Source of the DNA: Skermania piniformis
GTDB taxonomy: Bacteria > Actinomycetota > Actinomycetes > Mycobacteriales > Mycobacteriaceae
NCBI RefSeq assembly: GCF_019285775.1
Contig: NZ_CP079105.1
Coordinates: forward strand, 992,001-1,056,000
Direction of reading: 5' to 3'
DNA length: 64,000 nucleotides
Part shown: piece by piece, positions 52,231 to 60,824 of the stretch
How the letters are laid out: each line of letters opens with the position of its first letter
Position numbering within the stretch: the first letter of the stretch is position 1
Position numbers and translations under genes: made by a program
The notes under the pieces: model-generated
What the model saw: the letters and a program-made list of their open reading frames with translations, nothing else
What the model was told of the DNA's origin: nothing
The model's database searches: none

Positions 52231-53589
52231 TCAGAGGATCGCGCCGGGGTTGAGGATACCGTCCGGGTCGAGCGCTCGTTTGATCCGCTCGGTCAGGGCC
52301 ATCACCTCCGGGCCGAGTTGGTCGGGCAGCCACGGCTTCTTCAACCGGCCGACGCCGTGCTCGCCGGTGATGGTGCCGCCGAGCGCGATCGCGAGCTCCA
52401 TGATCTCGCCGAACGCGGACTGTGCTCGTTCGGTCTGGGCGGCGTCCGCGGGGTTGTAGACGATCAGCGGGTGGGTGTTGCCGTCCCCGGCATGGGCGAT
52501 CACCGACACGGTGACATTGCGGTGCCGGGCGATCCGCGCGATGCCGGTGACCAGATCCGGCAGCTTGGGGAGCGGCACCCCGACGTCCTCGAGCAGCAGG
52601 TCACCGAGTCGTTCCACGGCCGGGATGGCGAATCGGCGCGCCGCGGTGAAGGCTTCGCCCTCGGCGGCATCGTCGGTGTGGAACGCCTCGACCGCGCCGG
52701 CCTCGGTGCAGGCTTGCAGCATCAGCTCGGCTTCCCGCCCGGCGTAGCTGCCGGGCGCGTCGGACCGGGCGATGAGCAATGCTTCGGCGTTCCGGTCCAG
52801 ACCCATGTTCAGCGCGTCCTCGACGGCGTTGATCGCCACGCGGTCCATGAACTCCAGCATCGCCGGACGAAGTTCCCGGGTGATCGCCAGGATCGCGGCA
52901 GATGCGGCGTCCAGGGTGGCGAACGACGCCACCACCGTGCTCTGTGCCGGCTGCGCCGGAATCAGCCGGAGGGTGAGTTCGGTGATCACGCCGAGGGTGC
53001 CTTCGCTACCGACGAACAGCTTGGTCAGCGAGAGTCCGGCGGAGTCCTTCAGCCGCGGGCCGCCCAGCCGAACCGCGCTGCCGTCGGCCAGGACGACCTC
53101 CATTCCCAGCACGTAGTCGCTGGTCACGCCGTACTTGACGCAGCACAGGCCACCGGCATTGGTCGCGGCGTTGCCGCCGATCGAGCAGATCTCGAACGAG
53201 GACGGGTCCGGCGGGTACCAGAGGCCGTGTGCGGCGACGGCGCGCTTCACTTCGGCGTTGAGCAGGCCGGGCTGGGCTACCGCGGTACGGGTCACCGGAT
53301 CGACGGTGATCGCGCGCATCCGCTCGGTGGTCAACACGATCCCGCCGGCCACTGCGGTCGCCCCGCCGGACAGGCCCGAGCCGGCGCCGCGCGGTACCAC
53401 CGGAACGCGATGTGTGGTCGCCCATCGCAGCACGGTCTGCACATCGGCGGTGCTGGTTGCCCGCACCACCGCCAGTGGTTCGACGGCTGCCGGATCGCGG
53501 GCCCAGTCCTGCCGGTATCGCTCGGTGAGGTCGGGGTCGGTCAGGACGGCACCGTCCGGAAGATCGCGGATCAACTCGCTCAGGTCCAC
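52231..53589 (-). CDS. FAD-linked oxidase (GlcD / D-lactate dehydrogenase type)
   Basis: A 452-residue flavoprotein of the vanillyl-alcohol-oxidase fold. The FAD-binding part has VPVVPRGAGSGLSGGATAVAGGIVL near 62-86 and ICSIGGNAATNAGG near 133-146; the C-terminal part has HAGDGNTHPLIVYNP and GGTITGEHGVGRLKKPWL. Related enzymes oxidise glycolate, D-lactate or D-2-hydroxyglutarate; the exact substrate is not clear. GTG start. Confidence 0.92.
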   Translation of the reverse strand: MDLSELIRDLPDGAVLTDPDLTERYRQDWARDPAAVEPLAVVRATSTADVQTVLRWATTHRVPVVPRGAGSGLSGGATAVAGGIVLTTERMRAITVDPVTRTAVAQPGLLNAEVKRAVAAHGLWYPPDPSSFEICSIGGNAATNAGGLCCVKYGVTSDYVLGMEVVLADGSAVRLGGPRLKDSAGLSLTKLFVGSEGTLGVITELTLRLIPAQPAQSTVVASFATLDAASAAILAITRELRPAMLEFMDRVAINAVEDALNMGLDRNAEALLIARSDAPGSYAGREAELMLQACTEAGAVEAFHTDDAAEGEAFTAARRFAIPAVERLGDLLLEDVGVPLPKLPDLVTGIARIARHRNVTVSVIAHAGDGNTHPLIVYNPADAAQTERAQSAFGEIMELAIALGGTITGEHGVGRLKKPWLPDQLGPEVMALTERIKRALDPDGILNPGAIL

Positions 53590-53753
53590 ATCCGGAAACG
53601 GTACGGTAGCCCGCGGCGTGTCGAAAATAGACCGACTATCTCTTTACGGCCTCCGTTACCTGATTGTTTGCCAGGGGCGATGCCAACGTGCCTGTTCGAT
53701 CACTACCGTTCCGGCTCATTCGATCGCTGCCTCGCTACGGAGGGATTGCGGAA

Positions 53754-54065
53754 ATGAAGCAAAAGGAGTCGTTCGGGGCGGAGGCGGTGTCGGCGATGCT
53801 TTCGGCCCGTTTCCTCGACGGTGGTGTGCGGTACGACGCCATCGAACAGATCCACCGCGGTGAGGTGGATGAATGGGTCGCCGAGCTGGAGCGATCGGGC
53901 ATGGTCGCGGCGGCCGAGTTGGACGACCTCGGCGAGCGGTGGCAGAACAGCCCCCGGCAGTTGCTCGACGCGGTCTTGACCAGCGCGGATGCGGTTACCC
54001 GACGTCGTTGCACGACCACGTGGGCGGCGCTCGATCGGATGGCGCCGCTGGTGCAGTTCGGCTGA
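53754..54065 (+). CDS. Hypothetical protein, 103 aa
   Basis: A small, mostly helical protein with acidic and basic patches (RYDAIEQIHRGEVDEWVAELERSG; LDDLGERWQNSPRQLLDAVL). No signal peptide, no membrane segment, one cysteine (in RRRCTTTW). ATG 53754 is preceded by GGAGGG. I do not recognise a family. It is between convergent peptidase E and divergent FAD oxidase genes, which gives no clue to its role. Confidence 0.6.
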   Translation: MKQKESFGAEAVSAMLSARFLDGGVRYDAIEQIHRGEVDEWVAELERSGMVAAAELDDLGERWQNSPRQLLDAVLTSADAVTRRRCTTTWAALDRMAPLVQFG

Positions 54066-54114
54066 TCGGTCTCGATCCGCGGTTCGGGCGCAGCCCGGGA
54101 CGGCCGGGCCCGAT

Positions 54115-54726
54115 TCAGTGCAGCACCGTGCCGGCGTCGCCGTCCACCACCAGCACCTCGTCGTCGGTCAACGGCAGATGCGTTATGTCCGCGGCGCGGT
54201 AGCGAGCGATCAGCCGCTCCGCGCCGCCGTCGATGTCCAGCGGCGAGCGATGGTGCGGCACGATCGAGGCGGCGATCAGCCCGAGCCCGTCCCAGCGGAG
54301 CTCCGGCCCGGCGTCGGCCGGGTCGTCGAGCAGTTCGAGTCCGGTCAACGACGGTGCGAGCAGGCATGCGCCGGCGCTGTATCCGGCGTACACCAGCGCG
54401 TTCTGCCGGATCAGATCGACGGCCACCGTGTCGGCGTTGCTCCGCGCGAACGCTGCGCGGAGCACGAAGGTGTTCCCGCCGCGTACCCACACCACCGGGA
54501 AATCGGCCAGCGCCGTTGCCGGGTCCCGCCGGAGATCGATCTCCCGTGCGGTGAAGCCGAGCGATCGCAGCGGGCCCAGGTCGCCGGCCACCGCGGCGGA
54601 CCGGGCCGCGGGCGGCCACGCATCGCAGGCATTCGCCACCACGGCCACCGGGCCGGACCCGCCGGCAAGGGCGACGAACCGGTCTCGGTGCGCGCCGAAC
54701 CGGTAGCCGGCCAGAAACAGCCGCAC
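54115..54726 (-). CDS. Peptidase E-like protein (family S51)
   Basis: A 203-residue protein of the peptidase E family, which cleaves Asp-X dipeptides. The nucleophile elbow is AGYSAGACLLAPS; VWVRGGNTFVLRAAF is the preceding conserved strand. Peptidase S51 uses a Ser-His-Glu triad; a His pair is present in VPHHRSPLD. The GTG at 54726 was chosen because it begins 4 bases after the upstream gene's stop. Last gene of the HIT - mycothiol enzyme - peptidase run. Confidence 0.85.
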   Translation of the reverse strand: MRLFLAGYRFGAHRDRFVALAGGSGPVAVVANACDAWPPAARSAAVAGDLGPLRSLGFTAREIDLRRDPATALADFPVVWVRGGNTFVLRAAFARSNADTVAVDLIRQNALVYAGYSAGACLLAPSLTGLELLDDPADAGPELRWDGLGLIAASIVPHHRSPLDIDGGAERLIARYRAADITHLPLTDDEVLVVDGDAGTVLH

Positions 54727-54730
54727 CGGC

Positions 54731-55546
54731 TCAGATGGTGAACGCCAGCCGCCGGACGAGGTGTTCGCCCAACGCGGTGTCGCCGGCGAACTCGATCTCG
54801 TCCGGATGCCGGTCGGCATCGGTCCGGCCACCCGCGAGCCGGGTGAACAGCCGCGAATCCAACCGAATCGTCGTCGTGGCCGGCCCGTCCAGCGCGTCGA
54901 CGATCCGTGCCCGGCCCTCGACGGCGACGTGATACGTGCGCTCCACCGGTCCGGTGAGCTCGAGCGTGACTCGCGCCCCGTCCGGTGCCTTGCCGCGCTT
55001 ACCGATCAGGTACGCCAGCGCATCGGTGATCTCGTCGATCGCGAGTTCACCGCGTCGTCCGCCCTCGTCGACGGTCCAGCCGACCGCGTCGGCGATGTCG
55101 TGCTCGTGCATCCAACAGTCGAACAACCGAATCCGCATGAAACGGCCGTAGCTGGTCTCGCCGATCGGCGACGGGGTCGGTGCGGCCCACGCGGCGGCGT
55201 CCAGCCCGGTGAGGAACTCGCGGCGGCGCCCGGTGATCGTACGGAACCTGCTCGTCAGCTCGGCTGCGGTCAGCTCGCGAAGTGCCGACACCCAGTACTC
55301 GTTGAGCACCGCGATCTCGTTGCGTACGTGGTCGAGACTGCGGACGTCGATGTCGCAGGCCGGCAGGGGCGCACCGGACAGCATCGACTCCGTGCCGACG
55401 ATGTGGCTTACCACGTCGTGCACACTCCAGCCGGGTAGGGCCGTCGGCGTCCGCCAGTCCGCGGCCGGCAACGCGGTGAGTCGGGTGTCCAGGGTGTCCC
55501 AGGTCTCCAGCAACGCATCGGTGACAGCTGCCTGGTTGTCGGTCAC
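54731..55546 (-). CDS. Mycothiol-dependent maleylpyruvate isomerase family protein
   Basis: A 271-residue DinB/MDMPI-fold protein. The N-terminal metal-binding helix bundle carries WSVHDVVSHIVGTE (about 40-53) and RLFDCWMHEHDIADAVG (about 140-156), giving the three His ligands; the C-terminal domain is of the SCP2-like type. Relatives use mycothiol as cofactor, consistent with an actinobacterium. The reaction is not known. GTG overlaps the HIT stop by 4 bases. Confidence 0.87.
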   Translation of the reverse strand: MTDNQAAVTDALLETWDTLDTRLTALPAADWRTPTALPGWSVHDVVSHIVGTESMLSGAPLPACDIDVRSLDHVRNEIAVLNEYWVSALRELTAAELTSRFRTITGRRREFLTGLDAAAWAAPTPSPIGETSYGRFMRIRLFDCWMHEHDIADAVGWTVDEGGRRGELAIDEITDALAYLIGKRGKAPDGARVTLELTGPVERTYHVAVEGRARIVDALDGPATTTIRLDSRLFTRLAGGRTDADRHPDEIEFAGDTALGEHLVRRLAFTI

Positions 55547-56019
55547 GCGGGTTCTCCGCTCTCGCTTCGGTCGGTGTCGGTGATCGGGGAGCTGCCGGCG
55601 GTGCGACGCAGTCCGGCCCGGATCGCCGCGCCGGTGCCCACCGGGTCGGTGTTGCGCCGAAGCACCAGCCCGGTGATGAAACCGCGCAGGTCACCGGTGC
55701 GCCGTGGGATCACGTGCAGGTGGACGTGGCCCACGGTCTGGAACGCGGCCCGGCCGTCGTTGAGCACCAGGTTGGTGCCGTCCGAGCGGAGGTCGCTACC
55801 GCGCATCGCAGCCGCGAGCAGTTGTCCGGCACGCAACATCGCGGCTCCGGTGTCCGGCGGCAGTTCGGCCAGGTCGGTCGCGTGTCGCTTCGGGATCACC
55901 AGCGTGTGCCCGCGAGTGATCGGCCGGATGTCCAGAAATGCCAGCAGCTCGTCGTCCTCGTAGACGATCGTCGCCGGCGCCTGCCCGCGTACGATTCCGC
56001 AGAAGATGCAGGGTGTCAC
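55543..56019 (-). CDS. HIT-family nucleotide hydrolase/transferase
   Basis: A 158-residue histidine-triad protein. CIFCGIVRGQAPATIVYEDDELLAFLDI is the classical start, and the catalytic triad is HVHLHVIPR near 98-106. HIT proteins split nucleotide phosphoramidates or dinucleotides. The C-terminal 40 residues are variable. First gene of the operon; GTG start preceded by TACAGT at 6 bases and a dyad at 56024-56049. Confidence 0.92.
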   Translation of the reverse strand: MTPCIFCGIVRGQAPATIVYEDDELLAFLDIRPITRGHTLVIPKRHATDLAELPPDTGAAMLRAGQLLAAAMRGSDLRSDGTNLVLNDGRAAFQTVGHVHLHVIPRRTGDLRGFITGLVLRRNTDPVGTGAAIRAGLRRTAGSSPITDTDRSESGEPA

Positions 56020-56023
56020 CGGC

Positions 56024-56049
56024 CAACTGTATGGCGTCCAACACAGTTG
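56024..56049. promoter_or_regulatory. Dyad overlapping the -10 element of the HIT operon
   Basis: CAACTGT (56024-56030) and ACAGTTG (56043-56049) are exact inverted copies. The left arm includes most of TACAGT (56026-56031 on the minus strand), the -10 element 6 bases before GTG 56019. A repressor bound here would block the promoter. Confidence 0.45.
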
Positions 56050-56172
56050 CCGGGCCGGAACCCGTTCTCGGCGATGCGGCGGCGCGATTCGGATAGGCTC
56101 CCTTGGCCTGAACGCACGGCATAACTTACTCTCGAGTCAGTTCGGGGTAACGGACGAGAGGGAAGTCGGACA

Positions 56173-57303
56173 GTGGACACATCGGACGCTTCGCCGAGCG
56201 AGCGCTCGTCGGATCCCGCCGCCGGGCCGGTGCGCATCGGCGTCGTTCGCGAGTCGAACGACGGTGAGCGGCGGGTAGCGCTCGTTCCCAAGATCATTCC
56301 GTCCCTGGTCAAGCATGGGGCGGTCGTGGTGGTGGAATCGGGTGCCGGAGCCGAGGCGCTGATTCCGGACGCGCTGTACACCGAGGCGGGTGCCACCATC
56401 GGTGATGCGTGGTCGGCGGACGTCGTGGTGAAGGTTGCACCACCGTCGCCGGCCGAGGTGGATCGGCTGAGCAAGGGCCAGTCGCTGATCGGCTTTCTGG
56501 CGCCGCGCAATGCGGTCAATGCGATCGGCCGGCTGCGCGACGCGGGAGTGCAGGCTTTCGCGGTCGAGGCGATTCCGCGCATCTCGCGTGCTCAGGTCAT
56601 GGACGCGCTGTCGTCGCAGGCCAACGTCGCCGGCTACAAGGCGGTACTGCTCGCCGCGTCCGAATCCACTCGCTTCTTCCCGATGCTGACCACCGCGGCC
56701 GGCACGGTCAAACCGGCCACCGTGCTGGTGCTCGGGGTTGGGGTGGCCGGCCTGCAGGCGCTGGCTACCGCGAAACGCCTGGGCGGCCGCACCACCGGGT
56801 ACGACGTGCGGCCCGAGGTCGCCGATCAGGTCCGGTCGGTCGGCGCGCAATGGCTCGATCTGGGAATCGACGCCGCCGGCGAGGGCGGTTATGCCCGGGA
56901 ACTGACCGATGCGGAGAAAGCGCAGCAGCAGCAGGCCCTGGAAGACGCGATCAAGGGTTTCGACGTGGTGATCACCACTGCCCTGGTGCCCGGACGGCCG
57001 GCGCCTCGGCTGGTCACCGCGGCGGCGGTGGCCGGGATGAAGCCGGGATCGGTGATCGTCGATCTGGCCGGCGAAACCGGCGGCAACTGCGAGCTGACCG
57101 TGCCCGGGGAAACCGTGGTTCGGCACGACGTGACCATCTGCTCGCCGTTGAACCTGCCGGCCACCATGCCCGAGCATGCGTCCGAGCTGTACGCCAAGAA
57201 CATTGCGGCGCTGCTGGAGCTGATGCTCGTCGACGGTCGGCTCGAACCGGATTTCTCCGATCAGGTGCTCGCCGATTCCTGCGTGACTCGTGAGGTGAAG
57301 TAA
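56173..57303 (+). CDS. pntAA: NAD(P) transhydrogenase subunit alpha part 1
   Basis: A 376-residue NAD-binding subunit (domain I) of proton-pumping transhydrogenase. VRIGVVRESNDGERRVALVP, SFLAPRNAVNAIGRL and KPATVLVLGVGVAGLQALATAKRLGG (Rossmann loop) are diagnostic. The enzyme moves hydride between NAD(H) and NADP(H) coupled to proton flow. GTG start with GAGAGGGAAG upstream. First gene of pntAA-pntAB-pntB; gaps of 5 bases between genes. Confidence 0.96.
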   Translation: MDTSDASPSERSSDPAAGPVRIGVVRESNDGERRVALVPKIIPSLVKHGAVVVVESGAGAEALIPDALYTEAGATIGDAWSADVVVKVAPPSPAEVDRLSKGQSLIGFLAPRNAVNAIGRLRDAGVQAFAVEAIPRISRAQVMDALSSQANVAGYKAVLLAASESTRFFPMLTTAAGTVKPATVLVLGVGVAGLQALATAKRLGGRTTGYDVRPEVADQVRSVGAQWLDLGIDAAGEGGYARELTDAEKAQQQQALEDAIKGFDVVITTALVPGRPAPRLVTAAAVAGMKPGSVIVDLAGETGGNCELTVPGETVVRHDVTICSPLNLPATMPEHASELYAKNIAALLELMLVDGRLEPDFSDQVLADSCVTREVK

Positions 57304-57308
57304 CGCAC

Positions 57309-57620
57309 ATGTACACCGAACTTCTCGCCGATATCGCGATCCTGGTGCTGTCCGGGTTCGTCGGCTTCGCGGTCATCTCCAAGGTGCCCAACACCCTGCA
57401 CACCCCGTTGATGTCGGGCACGAACGCCATTCACGGCATCGTCGTGCTCGGTGCGCTGGTGACCCTCGGCCGGGTCGAGCACCCGTCGGTCGCCATCCAG
57501 ATCATCCTGTTCGTCGCTGTGGTGTTCGGCACGCTCAACGTGATCGGTGGATTCGTGGTGACCGATCGAATGCTGGGCATGTTCAAGGGCAAGAAGGCCC
57601 CGGCGAAGGTGAGCGAGTAG
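57309..57620 (+). CDS. pntAB: NAD(P) transhydrogenase subunit alpha part 2
   Basis: A 103-residue membrane subunit, the separated alpha C-terminal part (domain II). Three to four helices with GFVGFAVISKVPNTLHTPLMSGTNAIHGIVVLGAL, the conserved motif of proton transfer. Standard length for the three-gene transhydrogenase of actinobacteria. Confidence 0.96.
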   Translation: MYTELLADIAILVLSGFVGFAVISKVPNTLHTPLMSGTNAIHGIVVLGALVTLGRVEHPSVAIQIILFVAVVFGTLNVIGGFVVTDRMLGMFKGKKAPAKVSE

Positions 57621-57625
57621 ACCCG

Positions 57626-59047
57626 ATGGACAACCTCGTCAGCATTCTCTACATCGTCGCGTTCGCGCTGTTCATCTACGGCCTGATGGGCCTGACCGGG
57701 CCGCGGACCGCGGTGCGGGGCAATCAGATCGCCGCAGTCGGGATGGCCCTCGCGGTGGTCGCGACCCTGATCTCGATCCGGGACACCGCCAACTGGATTC
57801 TCATCGTCGCCGGCCTGGCTGTCGGTATCGCGCTCGGCGTCCCGCCTGCGCGGTTCACCAAGATGACGGCGATGCCGCAGCTGGTCGCCGCGTTCAACGG
57901 GGTCGGTGGCGGCACCGTGGCGTTGATCGCCTGGGCCGAGTTCCTCGATACCAGCGGTTTCTCGCAGTTCCAGCACGGTGAGGAACCCACCGCGCCGATC
58001 ATCGTCGGCTCGCTGTTCGCCGCGATTATCGGGTCGATCTCGTTCTGGGGCTCGTTGATCGCGTTCGGCAAGTTGCAGGAGATCCTGCCCGGCCGGCCGA
58101 TCGGGCTGGGCCGGTTGCAGCAGCCGGTCAACCTGCTGCTGTTGATCGCTGCAGTGGGTGCTGCGGTGGTGATCGGGGTCCGCGCGTCCGGCGACGGTGC
58201 GTCGCAGTGGTGGATGATCGGGCTGCTGGTGGCGGCCGGCGTGCTCGGGCTGATGGTGGTGTTGCCGATCGGCGGTGCCGATATGCCGGTGGTGATCTCG
58301 CTGCTCAACGCGTTGACCGGGTTGTCGGCTGCGGCAGCCGGTTTGGCACTGAACAACACCGCGATGATCGTGGCCGGGATGATCGTCGGCGCGTCCGGCA
58401 CCATCCTGACCAACCTGATGGCCAAAGCGATGAACCGATCCATTCCGGCGATCGTGGCCGGCGGATTCGGCGGTGGTACCACCGCGGCTGCCCTGGCCGC
58501 GGGTGGCGAGCAGAAGCAGGCCAAGGCGACCAGCGCGGCGGACGCGGCGATCCAGATGGCGTACGCCAACCGGGTCATCGTGGTTCCCGGCTACGGCATG
58601 GCAGTGGCGCAGGCGCAGCACGCGGTCAAGGAGATGGCGTCGCTGCTGGAGGCCAAGGGAGTCGAGGTGGAATACGCGATCCACCCCGTCGCTGGCCGGA
58701 TGCCCGGGCACATGAACGTGCTGCTGGCCGAGGCCGAGGTGCCCTACGACTCGATGAAGGAGATGGACGACGTCAACGGCGAGTTCGCCCGCACCGATGT
58801 CGCATTGGTCATCGGCGCCAACGATGTGACCAATCCGGCCGCGCGCGAGGACGCCGCCAGTCCGATCTACGGCATGCCGGTTCTCAACGTCGACCAGGCC
58901 AAGTCGGTGATCGTGCTCAAGCGGTCGATGAACTCCGGCTTCGCCGGAATCGACAACCCGCTCTTCTACGCCGACCAGACCTCGATGTTGTTCGGTGACG
59001 CGAAGAAGAGCGTCGGCGGTGTGGTCGAGGAGCTGAAAGCGCTTTGA
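57626..59047 (+). CDS. pntB: NAD(P) transhydrogenase subunit beta
   Basis: A 473-residue subunit with eight to nine membrane helices and the C-terminal NADP-binding domain III (VIVVPGYGMAVAQAQHAVKEM, HPVAGRMPGHMNVLLAEAEVPYD, VIGANDVTNPAA). NVDQAKSVIVLKRSMNSGFAGIDNPLFY is the conserved end. Together with PntAA and PntAB it supplies NADPH. Its stop lies one base from the stop of the convergent TPR gene. Confidence 0.97.
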   Translation: MDNLVSILYIVAFALFIYGLMGLTGPRTAVRGNQIAAVGMALAVVATLISIRDTANWILIVAGLAVGIALGVPPARFTKMTAMPQLVAAFNGVGGGTVALIAWAEFLDTSGFSQFQHGEEPTAPIIVGSLFAAIIGSISFWGSLIAFGKLQEILPGRPIGLGRLQQPVNLLLLIAAVGAAVVIGVRASGDGASQWWMIGLLVAAGVLGLMVVLPIGGADMPVVISLLNALTGLSAAAAGLALNNTAMIVAGMIVGASGTILTNLMAKAMNRSIPAIVAGGFGGGTTAAALAAGGEQKQAKATSAADAAIQMAYANRVIVVPGYGMAVAQAQHAVKEMASLLEAKGVEVEYAIHPVAGRMPGHMNVLLAEAEVPYDSMKEMDDVNGEFARTDVALVIGANDVTNPAAREDAASPIYGMPVLNVDQAKSVIVLKRSMNSGFAGIDNPLFYADQTSMLFGDAKKSVGGVVEELKAL

Positions 59048-59048
59048 G

Positions 59049-60134
59049 CTATACCAGCGCTTCGTCCAGCAGCGAATCGTGCACGCGCCGGCAGGCCATC
59101 GTTCGGGGATGGTCGTAGCCGAGTTCGGCGTCGAAGATGGTCAGGGCGCGCTGTAGGTGCGATAGCGCGCCAGCGGTGTTCCCGCGCTGGATCTGTAGTA
59201 CGCCCAGGTTGTGCACGGTCAAGGCGACCTCGGGATGTTCTGGGCCGAAAGAGTTTTCCTTGATCTCCAGGGCTCGGCGGTAGGTCTGCTCGGCCGCCTC
59301 GAACTGTCCGCGGCTGGCCTGCAGCGCGGCGAGATTGTTCAGGTTCACGCTTACTTCGTAGTGCTCGGGTCCGTGCAGCCGTTCGTAGCCGGCGACCGCC
59401 TCGCGGTAGAACTCTTCGGCCTCGGTGAATCGGCCTTGACCGTGCAGGACCGCCGCGAGCAGCGCGGTGTCCTGGACGAACTGTTCGGTGTCGGGTCCGC
59501 CGGTGTCCAGTCGGATGTCCCGCGCTCGGCGAAGGTAGGCCTCGGCTTCGCCGAATTGTCCACGGGCTCGGGCGATCTCACCCAGCTCTTCGCATACCCC
59601 GGCGATCCCCGGTGGGTCCTGGTCGCGAGCGAGCTCGTAGGCGTGTAATGCCCGTCGGCCGCCGGCGTCCGCCTCGCCGATTCGGCCGGCGTACCGATGG
59701 GTGACCGCCAGTCCGTGCAACAGTTCGGCGAACTTGCTGTCGTCGTCGTCGAAAGCGCTCTTGGCCACGGCGATCGCGGCCAGGTACTCGTGTTCGGACG
59801 CGTCGTACTCGCCTCGGATCCGGTGCAACCGGGCCAGGGCCGCCATGGTGTGCAGCTGTAGTTCGACGAAGGTGTCTTCGAACTCGATCTGCCGGACCAC
59901 TTCGGCGGAGCCGGTGAATGCGTCGAGCGCTCCGGCGTAGTCGCCGAGTTGTTCGCGGATGGCACCGAGGGTGCCCAGCCATCGGGCCATCTCGGCCGAG
60001 CACGCACCGCCGTCCGCCCGCAGCAACTCGATCGCCTCGGCGCAGGCGGGTAGCGCGTCGCCGGGCCGTCCCGCCGCGAGCCGTCCGGCCGCCAGTTCGT
60101 GTAGGTGGGCTGCTCGCCGGAACTCGGCGGTCAC
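59049..60134 (-). CDS. Tetratricopeptide-repeat protein
   Basis: A 361-residue protein made of about seven to eight TPR units, for example AEEFYREAVAGYERLHGPEHYEVSVNLNNLAALQASRG and AEQTYRRALEIKENSFGPEHPEVALTVHNLGVLQIQRG, of the kinesin-light-chain-like type (42 residues). No enzymatic domain and no membrane segment. It probably serves as a protein-binding scaffold. GTG start at 60134, no obvious ribosome-binding sequence. Confidence 0.88.
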   Translation of the reverse strand: MTAEFRRAAHLHELAAGRLAAGRPGDALPACAEAIELLRADGGACSAEMARWLGTLGAIREQLGDYAGALDAFTGSAEVVRQIEFEDTFVELQLHTMAALARLHRIRGEYDASEHEYLAAIAVAKSAFDDDDSKFAELLHGLAVTHRYAGRIGEADAGGRRALHAYELARDQDPPGIAGVCEELGEIARARGQFGEAEAYLRRARDIRLDTGGPDTEQFVQDTALLAAVLHGQGRFTEAEEFYREAVAGYERLHGPEHYEVSVNLNNLAALQASRGQFEAAEQTYRRALEIKENSFGPEHPEVALTVHNLGVLQIQRGNTAGALSHLQRALTIFDAELGYDHPRTMACRRVHDSLLDEALV

Positions 60135-60198
60135 AGTGACCGTCCCGCATCGTCAATCATCGGCGTCCTCGTGACTGCCCGTGGTTTGCGGCGAGTCG

Positions 60199-60244
60199 CT
60201 TGCCGGTACCGGGCCTAGCATGGTTCGCGGCAAGTTTATCGTGG
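60199..60244. promoter_or_regulatory. Inverted repeat between the TPR and Lrp-family genes
   Basis: CTTGCCG (60199-60205) and CGGCAAG (60238-60244) are inverted copies separated by 32 bases; CCGGTACCGG lies in the left part. It is 60-110 bases upstream of the Lrp-type regulator and might be its own operator. Weak by statistics. Confidence 0.3.
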
Positions 60245-60294
60245 GCGTGTCGCATTTTCGGGGAGCAACGCGCGGGTCGACGACGGCCGTTGGG

Positions 60295-60300
60295 GATACT
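60295..60300 (+). promoter_or_regulatory. -10 element GATACT for the Lrp-family gene
   Basis: GATACT is 6 bases before ATG 60307, supporting this start over longer ones. Confidence 0.45.
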
Positions 60301-60306
60301 GCGGGG

Positions 60307-60783
60307 ATGAGCACCTTGGACTCCACCGACGCCCGCATGCTGCTCGCGTTGCAGGCGAACCCGCGCGCGACCGGGGTGGAACTGGCCCACCGGTTGGGCT
60401 TGTCGCGGAATACGGTGCAGGCCCGGCTGACCCGGTGGGAGGTTGCCGGAGCTTTGGGTGATGTGGGCCGCCGGGTCGACCCGCGCGCGCTGGGCTACCC
60501 GCTGTCGGCGTTCGTCGAGACGGTGGTCGACCAGCACCAACTCGACTCCGTGGTCACCCAGCTGGCCGATATCCCGGAGGTCGTCGAGGTCTGCGGGACG
60601 ACCGGCGATGTCGATCTGATGATTCGGGTGGTCGCCACCGACGCCGACGACCTCTACCGGATTGCCGGTCGGATCTTGCGGATCGCCGGAGTGGAGCGGA
60701 CGAACATGGCCTTGGTCATGCGTGAGCTGGTCGGCCCCCGGCTGACGCCGTTGCTGCGACGACTCGCCGGTGACGACCGATGA
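60307..60783 (+). CDS. Lrp/AsnC-family transcriptional regulator
   Basis: A 158-residue regulator with an N-terminal winged helix-turn-helix (STDARMLLALQANPRATGVELAHRLGLSRNTVQARLTRWEVAGAL, about 4-48) and a C-terminal RAM domain (about 70-150) with VEVCGTTGDVDLMIRVVATDADDLY. Such proteins sense amino acids and form octamers. The regulated genes are not evident; no amino-acid gene is adjacent. Confidence 0.9.
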   Translation: MSTLDSTDARMLLALQANPRATGVELAHRLGLSRNTVQARLTRWEVAGALGDVGRRVDPRALGYPLSAFVETVVDQHQLDSVVTQLADIPEVVEVCGTTGDVDLMIRVVATDADDLYRIAGRILRIAGVERTNMALVMRELVGPRLTPLLRRLAGDDR

Positions 60784-60824
60784 CGGCCCCGCGTCGTGCG
60801 CGGGTGACCGCCCGGGCACATGTG

